Origin: Fibrobacter sp. UBA4373
GTDB lineage: Bacteria; Fibrobacterota; Fibrobacteria; Fibrobacterales; Fibrobacteraceae
Reading direction: 5' to 3'
DNA length: 45,351 nucleotides
Assembly (NCBI GenBank): GCA_002390045.1
Contig: DGSB01000035.1
Span: 1-45,351 of the forward strand
This document shows, in pieces, positions 1 to 8,518 of this stretch; position 1 is the first letter of the stretch, and each line of letters opens with the position of its first letter. Made by a program: the position numbers and the translations under genes. Under the pieces are notes generated by a model. That model was not told the origin of the DNA. It did no database searches and saw only the letters and a list, made by a program, of their open reading frames with translations.

Positions 1-765
1 TTCTCCCCGATCGGTAAGGGACAGCGCAGTATTTTGCTCGCCCCGCCGCGTACCGGTAAAACGGTCCTTCTGCAAAATATCGCAGGCGCCATCGCCAAGA
101 ACCATCCGGAAGTCAAGCTCTTTGTGCTTCTGATCGATGAACGTCCGGAAGAAGTGACCGACATGCGTCGCCACGTGAAGGGCGAAGTCATCGCTTCGAC
201 GTTTGACGAACCGCCAGAACATCACACTCAAGTTGCCGACATCCTTCTCGAAAAGGCCAAGCGCCTTGTCGAATACGGTAACGATGTCGTGATCCTTCTC
301 GATTCCATTACCCGTTTTGCCCGAGCAAATAACGTAGTGATCCCGCATTCCGGCAAGATTCTTTCCGGCGGTGTGGACGCTCTCGCCATGCAGCGCCCCA
401 AGCGTTTCTTTGGTGCAGCCCGAAAGATCGAAAACGGCGGTTCTCTCACCATCATCGGCACTGCCTTGATCGAAACCGGCAGCCGTATGGACGAAGTCAT
501 CTTTGAAGAATTCAAGGGTACCGGTAACATGGAACTCGTTCTTGACCGACGCATTGCAGAAAAGCGCATTTGGCCGGCCATCGACATTTTCAAGTCCGGA
601 ACTCGCAAAGAAGAACTTCTTCTCGACGACGATACCCTTCGCCGCGTCTGGATTTTGCGCAAATTCCTCCAGGAACAGACTTCTGTGGAAATCATGGAAT
701 TCATGCGTGACAAGCTTAAAAAGACAAAGAACAATGAAGAATTTTTAGCCTCGATGAATGGCTAG
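1..765 (+). CDS. rho: Transcription termination factor Rho (3' part only)
   Basis: This is the C-terminal 254 residues of the hexameric RNA helicase that ends transcription at Rho-dependent sites; the N-terminal RNA-binding part lies before the window. The frame is open from base 1. The P-loop is visible (APPRTGKT, coded at about 40-63), followed by LIDERPEEVTDM, the Walker B-like LLDSITRFARA, the Q-loop region around SGGVDALAMQRPKRFFGAARK, and the typical tail (GTGNMELVLDR, then AEKRIWPAID). These match the Rho family closely. The stop overlaps an upstream in-frame ATG of proC, and proC's preferred start lies 10 bp downstream, so the two are probably co-transcribed. The true start cannot be seen here. 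Confidence 0.97.
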   Translation, partial: FSPIGKGQRSILLAPPRTGKTVLLQNIAGAIAKNHPEVKLFVLLIDERPEEVTDMRRHVKGEVIASTFDEPPEHHTQVADILLEKAKRLVEYGNDVVILLDSITRFARANNVVIPHSGKILSGGVDALAMQRPKRFFGAARKIENGGSLTIIGTALIETGSRMDEVIFEEFKGTGNMELVLDRRIAEKRIWPAIDIFKSGTRKEELLLDDDTLRRVWILRKFLQEQTSVEIMEFMRDKLKKTKNNEEFLASMNG

Positions 766-775
766 GAGTCAAAAC

Positions 776-1588
776 ATGTCTCAGAAAATCGCTTTTGCTG
801 GTGCAGGTAATATGGGCGGAGCCATTCTCCGTGGCCTCCTCAACTCCGGCTACAATCCTAAGGACATCCTTTTTTACGAACCGTTCGAAAAAACGGCCAA
901 GCCTGTCGAAGAACTCGGCGCAGTTCGCTATGCCGATTTCGGCAAAATGGCCAACGATGCGAACGTCGTTTTCCTTTGCGTGAAGCCACAGGTTTTTAAG
1001 GCTGTCGCCGGAGAATGGAGCGCAAGCGCCAAGGGCAAAGTAACATCCAAGCCGGAAATCATTTCGATCATGGCAGGAGTCTCCCGTGCAAAGATTATCG
1101 ACGCCCTCGATTTTGAACACGGTGACGTTGTGCGCGTGATGCCGAACCTTCCGCTGACCGTCGGCAAGGGCGCAATCGCCATTGCAACGGACGGTGTTTC
1201 TGCGGAATCTCTGGAAACGGCAAAGACCTTGCTTTCGACCGTCGGCGTGACCGTAACGGTCGGCGAAAACCTGATCGACGCGGTGACGGGTCTTTCGGGT
1301 AGCGCTCCGGCTTATGTCTTCGAATTCATCGAAGGCCTTGTCCGCGGTGGCGTTAAGATGGGCCTTACCCGTCCAGTCGCCATGCAACTGACTCTTGCCA
1401 CGATTGAAGGCAGCGTGGAACTTCTCAAAAAATCCGGCAAGGATACAGGAGAACTATCCGCGATGGTATCTTCCCCGGCGGGCACGACGATCGCAGGCGT
1501 CCAGGTTTTGGAAGACGCCGGTTTCCGAGGCACCCTGATGCATACGGTCGAAGCCGCAACGCTCCGTTCCCAAGCACTCGGCAAGTAA
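776..1588 (+). CDS. proC: Pyrroline-5-carboxylate reductase
   Basis: Catalyses the last step of proline synthesis, NAD(P)H-dependent reduction of 1-pyrroline-5-carboxylate, in the cytoplasm. The 270-residue length is normal for ProC. The N-terminal Rossmann fold carries GAGNMGGAI; the C-terminal dimerisation half carries LSGSAPAYVFEFIEGL and the signature VSSPAGTTIAG. An in-frame ATG at 758 would overlap rho, but ATG 776 has AGGAG (764-768) at good spacing and starts exactly at the family's N-terminus, so 776 is preferred. It is followed after 12 bp by the sigma-54 activator gene. Confidence 0.96.
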   Translation: MSQKIAFAGAGNMGGAILRGLLNSGYNPKDILFYEPFEKTAKPVEELGAVRYADFGKMANDANVVFLCVKPQVFKAVAGEWSASAKGKVTSKPEIISIMAGVSRAKIIDALDFEHGDVVRVMPNLPLTVGKGAIAIATDGVSAESLETAKTLLSTVGVTVTVGENLIDAVTGLSGSAPAYVFEFIEGLVRGGVKMGLTRPVAMQLTLATIEGSVELLKKSGKDTGELSAMVSSPAGTTIAGVQVLEDAGFRGTLMHTVEAATLRSQALGK

Positions 1589-1600
1589 ATCCCGGTTCTC

Positions 1601-2953
1601 ATGGCCAAAACGCGAATTCTCTTTCTTTCCGAAGAAAACGAAAGCATCTCTTTTCTCGAAGATGTACTTTCGAGCGTTCAAGGCTACGAGACACGCCTTT
1701 GTTCCGAATCCGAAAGAGCGGTGGAAGAATTCCGCCGTTTTTCTCCGGAAATTACCGTGGTCAATTTAGACCGCGAATTTTCGGACAGCCTACTCCATGA
1801 GCTGCGAGACATTTCTCCCGCAGCCCGTTTTTTAGGATTTGGAATTCAAATTTCCAATATCAGCAAATCCCGCAGCGAACTTTTCAATACGCTTTTAACG
1901 CGGGACGCTCTCCGGCTCCGATTCATGACAGAAGTTTCGATGCTCAAGCAGCAATCGGACCTTCTTTCCCATATCAATGCCGCCCTCAAGAAAATCGTGG
2001 GCCACAGTTCCCAAGTCAAAAACCTTTACAATTCCATCTTCAAAGCAATCCGCAGTAAAGGAGCAACCGTTCTGATTCAAGGTGAATCCGGCGTTGGCAA
2101 AGAACTTGTGGCCAAAGCGATTGCATCCGTTTCGAATCATCTGATTTCGGTGAACTGTAGCGCCATCAGCGAAAGCCTTTTCGAAAGCGAACTTTTCGGC
2201 CATGCGCGCGGAGCGTTTACAGGCGCGATTACCGAACGCAAGGGCCTTTTCGAAGTCGCAAGTGGCGGCGTCCTGTACCTGGATGAAGTCGGCGACATTC
2301 CCCTGCCCATGCAGGCGAAGCTTTTAAGAGCCTTGCAAGAAGGCGAAATTCGCCCCGTCGGCTCCAGCGAAACCAAAAAGGTCAAAGTCCAAATTGTTGC
2401 GGCAACCAACCACGATCTTCAAAAAGAAGCCGAGAACGGAACTTTCCGCAAGGACCTTTTTTACCGCTTAAACGTGATTCCGATTTATGTTCCCACTCTG
2501 CGAGAACGCAAAGAAGACATTCCCGAGCTTGTGGAGCATTTTATTCAGGAATTCGCTTTATACCCGGACGCAAAACCGAAAATTTCGGAAGAGACCATGC
2601 AGGCGCTCATCCGTTATGACTGGCCAGGAAATATCCGAGAACTGGAAAATGCCATTCACCGCGCCATCGTGCTGATGAACGGAAATGAACTTTCCATAGA
2701 AAACATTTTCCCCGCCAAAGAAAATCAAAAAAGCGCTCCTCTCATTCCGTCTCACCATTGGGAAGGAATCCGCTACAGCGAATTTCAAGAATTGCAAAAG
2801 CAAGAAGAGCGTGAATTTATCATTGCAAAAATTCGCGAAAACAAGGGGTCCATCAAAAAGACCGCCGAAAGTTTTGGCATGCAACGTCCAGCCCTTTACG
2901 CAAGAGCGTCCCGCGTCGGGCTTGACCTCAAGACATTACCCAAAATCAAGTAG
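1601..2953 (+). CDS. Sigma-54-dependent transcriptional activator with degenerate receiver domain
   Basis: A 450-residue NtrC-type regulator that would open sigma-54 RNA polymerase promoters. Residues 1-115 resemble a response-regulator receiver. By alignment to the usual P-D-x-x-x-x-D strand, the phospho-acceptor position is Asn55 (VVNLD), and I see no conserved lysine, so control by phosphorylation is doubtful. The AAA+ core is intact: Walker A GESGVGKE (161-168), the sigma-54 contact loop GAFTGA (204-209) and Walker B YLDEVGD. The C-terminus holds a Fis-type helix-turn-helix (about 405-445). No Shine-Dalgarno is seen; the gene is 12 bp behind proC and probably shares its transcript. The stop is 1 bp from the stop of the convergent TraB-family gene. 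Target genes are unknown. Confidence 0.93.
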   Translation: MAKTRILFLSEENESISFLEDVLSSVQGYETRLCSESERAVEEFRRFSPEITVVNLDREFSDSLLHELRDISPAARFLGFGIQISNISKSRSELFNTLLTRDALRLRFMTEVSMLKQQSDLLSHINAALKKIVGHSSQVKNLYNSIFKAIRSKGATVLIQGESGVGKELVAKAIASVSNHLISVNCSAISESLFESELFGHARGAFTGAITERKGLFEVASGGVLYLDEVGDIPLPMQAKLLRALQEGEIRPVGSSETKKVKVQIVAATNHDLQKEAENGTFRKDLFYRLNVIPIYVPTLRERKEDIPELVEHFIQEFALYPDAKPKISEETMQALIRYDWPGNIRELENAIHRAIVLMNGNELSIENIFPAKENQKSAPLIPSHHWEGIRYSEFQELQKQEEREFIIAKIRENKGSIKKTAESFGMQRPALYARASRVGLDLKTLPKIK

Positions 2954-2954
2954 T

Positions 2955-3884
2955 TTACCACTGCTCGAGTGCATAGCCGCGTTTTTCCAGCAGCTTCAAA
3001 ACGTTGTCATCCTTACCGACTAAGTGCGCCGACCCGATGACCACAAAAACTTTTTCACCCAAATTCGAAAGAGAATCGATGCTTTCTGCCATCCGGATAT
3101 TACGCTTGGTATAAAGCTCTTCTTCGTAAACATCTTCCGAAAGATCGGATTCTAAAAGCGTTCGCATCTGCTTTGCATCGCCGCACTTCCAAGCCTTTGC
3201 GATTTGCATAATAAAAGAATCCGCTACGGCAATTTCTTCGAGCGTATTTTTCAAATACTGAACACCCAGGGAATCATCTGCGTTCGAAAAAACATTTACC
3301 TGGTCCTGAGGAGATTCTAAAGCCACGATTTTCTTTTGCTGATCTTCCGCGCGAGCAAGCAATTCCATATCAATGCCAAATTCTCCCGAAAGTCCCGTCC
3401 GTTCAATGGCTAACGCAGAAAGCGACACGGCTACCATCCACGGGCGGAACGGCTTGAATATTTCAAACGGAACATCCCAAGCCTTTGCCAACGAATCGAC
3501 CTGTTCATAAAGCTCGGGTGGCAAGACGTCTTCCAAATTCATTCCATTCGGGAGCCTTCCCTTTTCAAGCATCAACTGGCCAGTTTCCTGCATCGTATTT
3601 TCCGCATTCAAATCGAGTTCCGCAGCGACCAGCGTCGAAGCGTCAAAAGCCGAATCGATTACCGAGGCAAAAGGATAAAAAGAGGAATCCGCCAAATGGA
3701 TGCTTCCCAACAGCCAAACAGCAGGCGCGCCCGATTTTTGAGCTTTCCAAAGTAAATGTTTTTCGCCACATTGAGGGGCAGGCTCAAAGCGAGAATTTTC
3801 CTCGGTCCGATTTCCGGCGCAGGCATTCAGTTGCAGACAAAAAAAGCTTCCAATGCCCAAGACCGCCAAAAGTTTATTCCACAC
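2955..3884 (-). CDS. TraB/GumN-family lipoprotein
   Basis: A 309-residue predicted lipoprotein: hydrophobic leader with lipobox LNAC (Cys22), so anchored to a membrane facing the periplasm. The mature part has the TraB/GumN pattern: WLLGSIHLAD near the N-terminus, the acidic AAELDLN, and VVIGSAHLVG near the C-terminus. The family is related to the EreA/ChaN/Tiki fold, whose members include putative metalloproteases and the haem-binding ChaN; the activity here is not known. The start is GTG; no ATG fits before the lipobox. It overlaps the end of the ABC ATPase gene by 11 bp, so it is the last gene of a four-gene unit and probably translationally coupled. Confidence 0.85.
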   Translation of the reverse strand: MWNKLLAVLGIGSFFCLQLNACAGNRTEENSRFEPAPQCGEKHLLWKAQKSGAPAVWLLGSIHLADSSFYPFASVIDSAFDASTLVAAELDLNAENTMQETGQLMLEKGRLPNGMNLEDVLPPELYEQVDSLAKAWDVPFEIFKPFRPWMVAVSLSALAIERTGLSGEFGIDMELLARAEDQQKKIVALESPQDQVNVFSNADDSLGVQYLKNTLEEIAVADSFIMQIAKAWKCGDAKQMRTLLESDLSEDVYEEELYTKRNIRMAESIDSLSNLGEKVFVVIGSAHLVGKDDNVLKLLEKRGYALEQW

Positions 3885-4596
3885 AGGCCCACCTTAAAAA
3901 TCCGGATTCTGTCATTTCTTGCGGAGTCGCTTCTCTAACCAAGCCGTTTCCGCCAAATCCAATGATTTTATCCGAAAAGCGGAGAGCATAATCCACATGC
4001 TGTGTCGAAAGCAAAACCGCCAAGTTCCTTTCCACAGCCATTTTCTTTAATATGCGGAATAGATTCAAAATGTTCGGGACATCCAAAAAAGCGGTCGGTT
4101 CATCGAACAAGAGAATTTTAGGCTGGGCGGCAATGGCACGGGCAATAAAAACCCGAGAGCGTTCCCCATCCGAAAGAGCAAGCACACTCCGGTCCACAAA
4201 CTTTTCCAGCTGGATATTCCGAATGGCATCATCGATAGCCGCTTCATCTTCTGCTGTACGGGAATCAAAAAGCCCCGAATAAGGGATCCGTCCCAAAGAA
4301 ACAAATTCCCGAACCGTCATTCCATAAGGCACCCTTTCCTGTGTAAAAACAGAAGCGATAATTTGGGCGCGTTTTCGCATGGAAAGATCTTCCAGAGGAA
4401 TTCCGCACAACGTAACTGTTCCCGACTGAGGTTTCAGAATGCCAGAAAAACTTTTAAGCAACGTGCTCTTGCCGACACCGTTCGGCCCGACAAGCGAAAC
4501 CAGTTCCCCTGCGGACAAGCTCAAATCAACCGGCTCAAATAATTTGTGCGTATAACCGGCAGAAAATGTCTTTGCCTCAAGAATCACGCTAGGCAC
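3874..4596 (-). CDS. ABC transporter ATPase, FecE/BtuD type
   Basis: The ATP-hydrolysing subunit of an importer for iron-siderophore, haem or corrinoid-type substrates. It shows Walker A GPNGVGKST (residues 37-45), a signature LSDGERSR (slightly divergent from LSGGE), Walker B ILLFDEPT, a D-loop and the H-loop STQH. A longer frame opens at 4647, but GTG 4596 is chosen because GGGGAGG lies just upstream; this gives 240 residues. It overlaps the permease gene by 8 bp. No substrate-binding protein gene is seen nearby, so the substrate cannot be assigned. Confidence 0.9.
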   Translation of the reverse strand: MPSVILEAKTFSAGYTHKLFEPVDLSLSAGELVSLVGPNGVGKSTLLKSFSGILKPQSGTVTLCGIPLEDLSMRKRAQIIASVFTQERVPYGMTVREFVSLGRIPYSGLFDSRTAEDEAAIDDAIRNIQLEKFVDRSVLALSDGERSRVFIARAIAAQPKILLFDEPTAFLDVPNILNLFRILKKMAVERNLAVLLSTQHVDYALRFSDKIIGFGGNGLVREATPQEMTESGFLRWACVE

Positions 4597-5581
4597 GTTC
4601 ACCTCCCCGTCTAGACCGCAGGAAGATCCACAAAACAATCGGCGCACCGAAAAAGCTCGTCACACTCGAAAGCGGAATCCCAGGAATCAATCCAGAAATC
4701 AAGGCTAGTTCCATACCGACCAGTGCGGACGCCGGCAAAAGGATCCGATGGTTCGACGTCTTGAAAATTCCATAGGCGATATGTGGAGACGCAAGGCCGA
4801 TAAAGCTGATAGGACCACAACAGACGGTCGCCCCTGCCGCAAGAAGGCTTGCGCCAAAAAGGACCGCCATGCGAGAAACCCGCACATTCACCCCCAGAGA
4901 CTGCGCAAAGGAATCTCCTACTTGCGCCGCATTCAGATAGCGCACAGAAAAGCCGCACAAAAGAACACCCACAAGCGTCACAAAAAAGAATGTCGGAACG
5001 GTGTCCAAAGCGACTCGCGAAAAGGAACCGAGCCCCCACGTCATAAAGCCGCGAAGCGATTCCGAGGAGCTCGTCGCAATCAAAAAAGAAACGATCGCAT
5101 CGACAAAGTAACCGAGCATCAGACCAACGATCAAAAGCGAAACGGAATGCGCGACGAACTTCGACGCAAAAAGCACAAGCAGCACGACTCCGAACGCGCC
5201 AAACGCCGCGCAGGGAAAAACGCCCAAACTTCCACCAAATCCCGCAAGCAGCACAAGCGCAACGCCCAAATTTGCCCCAGAGCTCACGCCAAGGACAAAT
5301 GGACCCGCCAAAGGATTCTTAAAAACGCTCTGCAGTACAAGGCCCGAAATCGCTAGAGAAATCCCCGTAAGAAGGGCAGCACAGGCTTTCGGTACACGAA
5401 TCTGCCAAACGATATCACTCACCACGACATCGCCATTTCCAAAGAATACCTGAAAGACATCGGTAAAACCGACAGAGGACGGTCCCAAAAGGATTACCGC
5501 CCAAAAGAGCGCAACGGCAAGAACCCCTAAAAAGAGAAATCCCCCCCAGGTCCTTGTCGAAGGCGTTACATTACTTGGCAT
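4589..5581 (-). CDS. FecCD-family ABC permease
   Basis: A 330-residue polytopic inner-membrane protein with about nine to ten hydrophobic segments, the usual size for FecC/FecD/BtuC permeases. Family patterns: RVPKACAALLTGISLAISG near the N-terminus, FKNPLAGPFVLGVSSGA, and GPISFIGLASPHI in the region that contacts the ATPase. Only one permease gene is present, so it would work as a homodimer with the ATPase encoded next. ATG 5581 lies inside the end of the preceding secreted-protein gene (11 bp overlap). Confidence 0.92.
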   Translation of the reverse strand: MPSNVTPSTRTWGGFLFLGVLAVALFWAVILLGPSSVGFTDVFQVFFGNGDVVVSDIVWQIRVPKACAALLTGISLAISGLVLQSVFKNPLAGPFVLGVSSGANLGVALVLLAGFGGSLGVFPCAAFGAFGVVLLVLFASKFVAHSVSLLIVGLMLGYFVDAIVSFLIATSSSESLRGFMTWGLGSFSRVALDTVPTFFFVTLVGVLLCGFSVRYLNAAQVGDSFAQSLGVNVRVSRMAVLFGASLLAAGATVCCGPISFIGLASPHIAYGIFKTSNHRILLPASALVGMELALISGLIPGIPLSSVTSFFGAPIVLWIFLRSRRGGERA

Positions 5582-6350
5582 TGACTTGCAAAACGGACTT
5601 CGGCTGGTTCGTATTCTGGCCTTCCACCTTCAAATAGGTTTCCGGATCCACCTTGTCAAAGCCCTGCAGGGCGTTCAGCCAGTTATCGTTCAAGTCACGG
5701 AATTCAATCTTCTTCAGATGGTAGTTAAACTTTTTGCCATCCACCTTGAACTGAATGAAGTCCCAACGGACAACACCGCGGTCCTTAAAGACTTCGCGCG
5801 TCACAATCGTCGAATCGTCCTGGAAGCGGTAACGGGCACGGTAGGTGTATTCCCCCGTCATCTGGTAACGTCCGGAATCCGAATAAGTGCGAGTCGTGCC
5901 GACAAGCGTATCGTTCATTAAGAACGTAAGCTCCGCATCGCGGAAGGCATGACCGTGGGAAAGAATCGGCGTACGCCAGTCGCCGGCAACTTTTTCCTTC
6001 ATCGACTTTTGGTAAACGGTATCGATCTTCCAAGAATCAAAATTGCTCTTGTCGTACTTAGCGCGTTCCACGTAGTTTCCTGCCTTGAGAGCAGAACGCA
6101 CGCTGTCCGCCTTCGCCTTGGCAAGGCTATCGGAATTGTTCTTCGCGTTCGCTTCCAAAACAGCCGTAATCGAATCCATCTTGGCTTCGATTGCCTTGCC
6201 CAAGTCTTCCGTTCCTCGGATAAGACTTGCAGACGAAGAAGAAGCGCCCGTTTGAGATGAAGACGTAAGCACCATGGGCGTAGGAGCCTGCGCAAAAAGA
6301 AGGCAAGAAGAGCCAAACACAGCAAGAAGAGTACAACAAATTCGATTCAA
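5571..6350 (-). CDS. Secreted protein of unknown function at head of ABC transporter operon
   Basis: I do not recognise the family. The start is placed at TTG 6350 because AGAGAGG lies 7 nt upstream and translation then begins with a clear signal peptide ending near LLFAQA; the frame also extends to 6416. After a Ser-rich linker comes a charged helical stretch (about residues 45-95: TEDLGKAIEAKMDSI, then LAKAKADSVRSALKAG). A beta-rich C-terminal part follows (YQMTGEYTYRARYRF, WDFIQFKVDGKKFNYHLKKIEF). It does not look like a classical periplasmic binding protein. Its stop overlaps the permease start, which links it to the transporter. Confidence 0.75.
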   Translation of the reverse strand: MNRICCTLLAVFGSSCLLFAQAPTPMVLTSSSQTGASSSSASLIRGTEDLGKAIEAKMDSITAVLEANAKNNSDSLAKAKADSVRSALKAGNYVERAKYDKSNFDSWKIDTVYQKSMKEKVAGDWRTPILSHGHAFRDAELTFLMNDTLVGTTRTYSDSGRYQMTGEYTYRARYRFQDDSTIVTREVFKDRGVVRWDFIQFKVDGKKFNYHLKKIEFRDLNDNWLNALQGFDKVDPETYLKVEGQNTNQPKSVLQVNAK

Positions 6351-6363
6351 AAGAAAACCTCTC

Positions 6364-6394
6364 TTGGAGAGAAATCTAGTAAAAAGTAAATTTG
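6364..6394 (+). promoter_or_regulatory. Candidate leaderless promoter of nspC
   Basis: TTGGAG (6364-6369), 17 bp, TAAATT (6387-6392), extended to TAAATTTG. The hexamer ends 6 nt before ATG 6399, so the predicted first transcribed base is the A of the start codon. No Shine-Dalgarno is present. Confidence 0.5.
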
Positions 6395-6398
6395 AAAC

Positions 6399-7526
6399 AT
6401 GATTGATTATTCTCAAGTTCCAAGTCCTTGTTACGTTCTCGAAGAAAACCGCTTAATCCGCAATCTTGAAATTCTCAAACGCGTGGAAGACGAAGCGAAT
6501 GTCAAAATCATCTGCGCCCTGAAAGGGTACAGCATGTGGAGCACTTTTCCTCTAATTGGAAAATATCTTGCAGGAGCGACTGCGTCAAGTTTAAATGAAG
6601 CAATTCTTGCACGAGAAGAGATGAACAAGGAAGTGCACGTTTTTGCACCGGTTTACAGCGACGACGAAATCGGCGAAATCCTGTCCTTGGCAAACCACAT
6701 CACATTTAACAGTTTTAGCCAGTGGCAACGCTTTAAAAAGCAGACTCTTGCCGCAAAAGTCAGCGCAGGCATCCGTGTGAACCCGGAATTTTCAACCGTC
6801 GATACGGACCTTTACAACCCCTGCGGTAAATATTCCCGCTTAGGCGTTACCCGCAAGGAATTCCGCGAAGACTTACTCGATGGCATTGAAGGCTTGCATT
6901 TCCACGCCCTATGCGAACAGAACGCAGACGCTCTCGAAGCGGTCCTTAAAAACTTCGAAGAACGCTTTGGCGAATTCATCCCCAAAATGAAATGGGTGAA
7001 CTTTGGCGGTGGCCATCACATTACGCGCAAGGATTATGAAGTCGATCGACTGATTTCCATTTTGAATGGATTCCATAGCCGCTACCCGGGCGTTCAGATT
7101 ATTCTTGAACCAGGAGAAGCGATCGGTTGGCAAACCGGAGAACTTGTCGCATCCGTCGAAGACATTGTCCACAACGAAAAGGACATCGCCATTTTGAACG
7201 TATCCGTCAGCGCTCACATGCCGGACTGTCTCGAAATGCCGTACCGCCCCGAAATCATCGGAGCAAGCTTGCCCGGAGAAAAAAAGTTCGACTACCGCCT
7301 GGGCGGAAACACCTGTCTTGCAGGCGACGTCGTCGGAGATTATAGCTTTGACGCACCGCTCAAAGTCGGCGACCGGATCGTCTTTTTCGACATGATCCAT
7401 TACACCATGGTCAAGACGACATTCTTTAACGGAGTCAAGCACCCAAGCATCGGGATCTGGACCCGCGACAACCGGTTCCAGTTGGTCCGCCACTTCAGCT
7501 ACCAGCAGTTCAAGGACAACCTATGA
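6399..7526 (+). CDS. nspC: Carboxynorspermidine/carboxyspermidine decarboxylase
   Basis: A PLP enzyme of the alanine-racemase fold that removes CO2 from carboxyspermidine or carboxynorspermidine, the last step of the polyamine route through aspartate semialdehyde. The 375-residue length is normal. Recognisable parts: N-terminal PSPCYVLEE, PLP-binding Lys42 in ICALKGYS, the HFHALCEQ segment, VNFGGGHHITR, the phosphate-binding EPGEAIGW, and the active-site GNTCLAGDVVGDY. The partner carboxy(nor)spermidine dehydrogenase is not in this window. The stop overlaps the start of tsaE by 4 bp (ATGA). Confidence 0.96.
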   Translation: MIDYSQVPSPCYVLEENRLIRNLEILKRVEDEANVKIICALKGYSMWSTFPLIGKYLAGATASSLNEAILAREEMNKEVHVFAPVYSDDEIGEILSLANHITFNSFSQWQRFKKQTLAAKVSAGIRVNPEFSTVDTDLYNPCGKYSRLGVTRKEFREDLLDGIEGLHFHALCEQNADALEAVLKNFEERFGEFIPKMKWVNFGGGHHITRKDYEVDRLISILNGFHSRYPGVQIILEPGEAIGWQTGELVASVEDIVHNEKDIAILNVSVSAHMPDCLEMPYRPEIIGASLPGEKKFDYRLGGNTCLAGDVVGDYSFDAPLKVGDRIVFFDMIHYTMVKTTFFNGVKHPSIGIWTRDNRFQLVRHFSYQQFKDNL

Positions 7527-7984
7527 CCGAGTTCGTCAAAGCTCTGGAAGTCAAGACGCATTCCGAAGAAGAAACCTTGAAGTGGGCGGAAGATTTTGCA
7601 AAGACCCTTCCCAAGGGATCCGTGCTTGCCCTTTACGGAACCCTCGGAGCGGGCAAAACGGTCATCAGCCGCGGAGTCTGCAAAGGTCTTGGATTTCAAG
7701 GCCAGGTAAATTCCCCCACCTATACAATTGTCCACGAATACCCGAATCCAAATGGAATGCCCCTGTACCACTTGGATCTTTACCGTTTACCTCCCCATGC
7801 GGACTTGGGAGAAATCGGCGTGGATTATTACATGACTCGCGATGGAGTTACGCTCATCGAATGGCCGGAACGTCTAGACGACGAAACGGTGGGCATCACC
7901 CACCGTTTAACGATTTCCATCTTAGAAGACGATTCCCGAAATATTTTGGTCGAAACGTCTACTTCAGATCCGTCGAATCCTTAG
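7523..7984 (+). CDS. tsaE: tRNA t6A biosynthesis ATPase TsaE
   Basis: The small ATPase that supports TsaB/TsaD in making N6-threonylcarbamoyladenosine at position 37 of ANN-decoding tRNAs. It is 153 residues long, as usual. Visible motifs: Walker A GTLGAGKT, FQGQVNSPTYTIVHEY, LYHLDLYRL and LIEWPERL. Its ATG overlaps the nspC stop, and AAGGAC upstream serves as ribosome binding site. The 3' end overlaps a convergent gene by 26 bp. Confidence 0.95.
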   Translation: MTEFVKALEVKTHSEEETLKWAEDFAKTLPKGSVLALYGTLGAGKTVISRGVCKGLGFQGQVNSPTYTIVHEYPNPNGMPLYHLDLYRLPPHADLGEIGVDYYMTRDGVTLIEWPERLDDETVGITHRLTISILEDDSRNILVETSTSDPSNP

Positions 7985-8510
7985 ATTCACTTATTTTATC
8001 TGCAAAAGAAGCCTGGAAGGCGTTCCATTCGGCGGCATCGTCTTCGTCTAGCAGGACCGGACCCTGGAACTTTTTCATTGCCGCGACAGCTGCTGCAGAA
8101 TCATTCTTTTGCAATGCCGCACGCACATTTTCCAGTACATATTCCTGAGAGTTCTTCATGTCTTCGATGGCTCCGAGACGCACCACTCGAAGGCTGTCCA
8201 TATCCGCAGGCGCGTAGCTGAGTTCCCAGGTTCCTTCGTAGCAATCCTTCGCCGCAGCGAAATCTCCGCCATCGAACAAAAGGGCACAGCGGGCAAAGGT
8301 TTCTGCGCTTTCTTTTTTGGTGTACTGGTAATACTTGTAGCCGCCAATGATACCGCCGATAATGACGAGCAGCACCAAAGCGTCCGACCAGCTCATAAAG
8401 CCTTTGACTTCGACTTTCTTTTTGCCTTCACCACCTTCTTCGGTCGATTCTTCGTCTTCCGGATCATCCAGCGGATTTTTACCGCCCATGATATTGATAA
8501 AGCTAAGCAT
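7959..8510 (-). CDS. Membrane-anchored protein of unknown function, TPR-like periplasmic part
   Basis: 183 residues, not recognised. Residues 1-40 are polar with an acidic run followed by Lys (GKKKVEVKG). One membrane span follows (about 42-62, ALVLLVIIGGIIGGYKYY). The rest is helical and Ala-rich with a pattern like tetratricopeptide hairpins (FARCALLFDGGDFAAAKDCYEG, then VLENVRAALQKNDSAAAVAAMKKF). AGGAGG at 8515-8520 places the start at 8510. The gene is 8 bp behind sufE and probably co-transcribed. Its last 26 bp overlap tsaE tail to tail. Confidence 0.78.
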   Translation of the reverse strand: MLSFINIMGGKNPLDDPEDEESTEEGGEGKKKVEVKGFMSWSDALVLLVIIGGIIGGYKYYQYTKKESAETFARCALLFDGGDFAAAKDCYEGTWELSYAPADMDSLRVVRLGAIEDMKNSQEYVLENVRAALQKNDSAAAVAAMKKFQGPVLLDEDDAAEWNAFQASFADKISESKDSTDLK

Positions 8511-8518
8511 TATCCCTC

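Noticed and set aside
758..775. Longer N-terminus for proC from ATG 758
   Set aside because: It would overlap rho and place extra residues before the conserved N-terminus; ATG 776 has a better-placed AGGAG.
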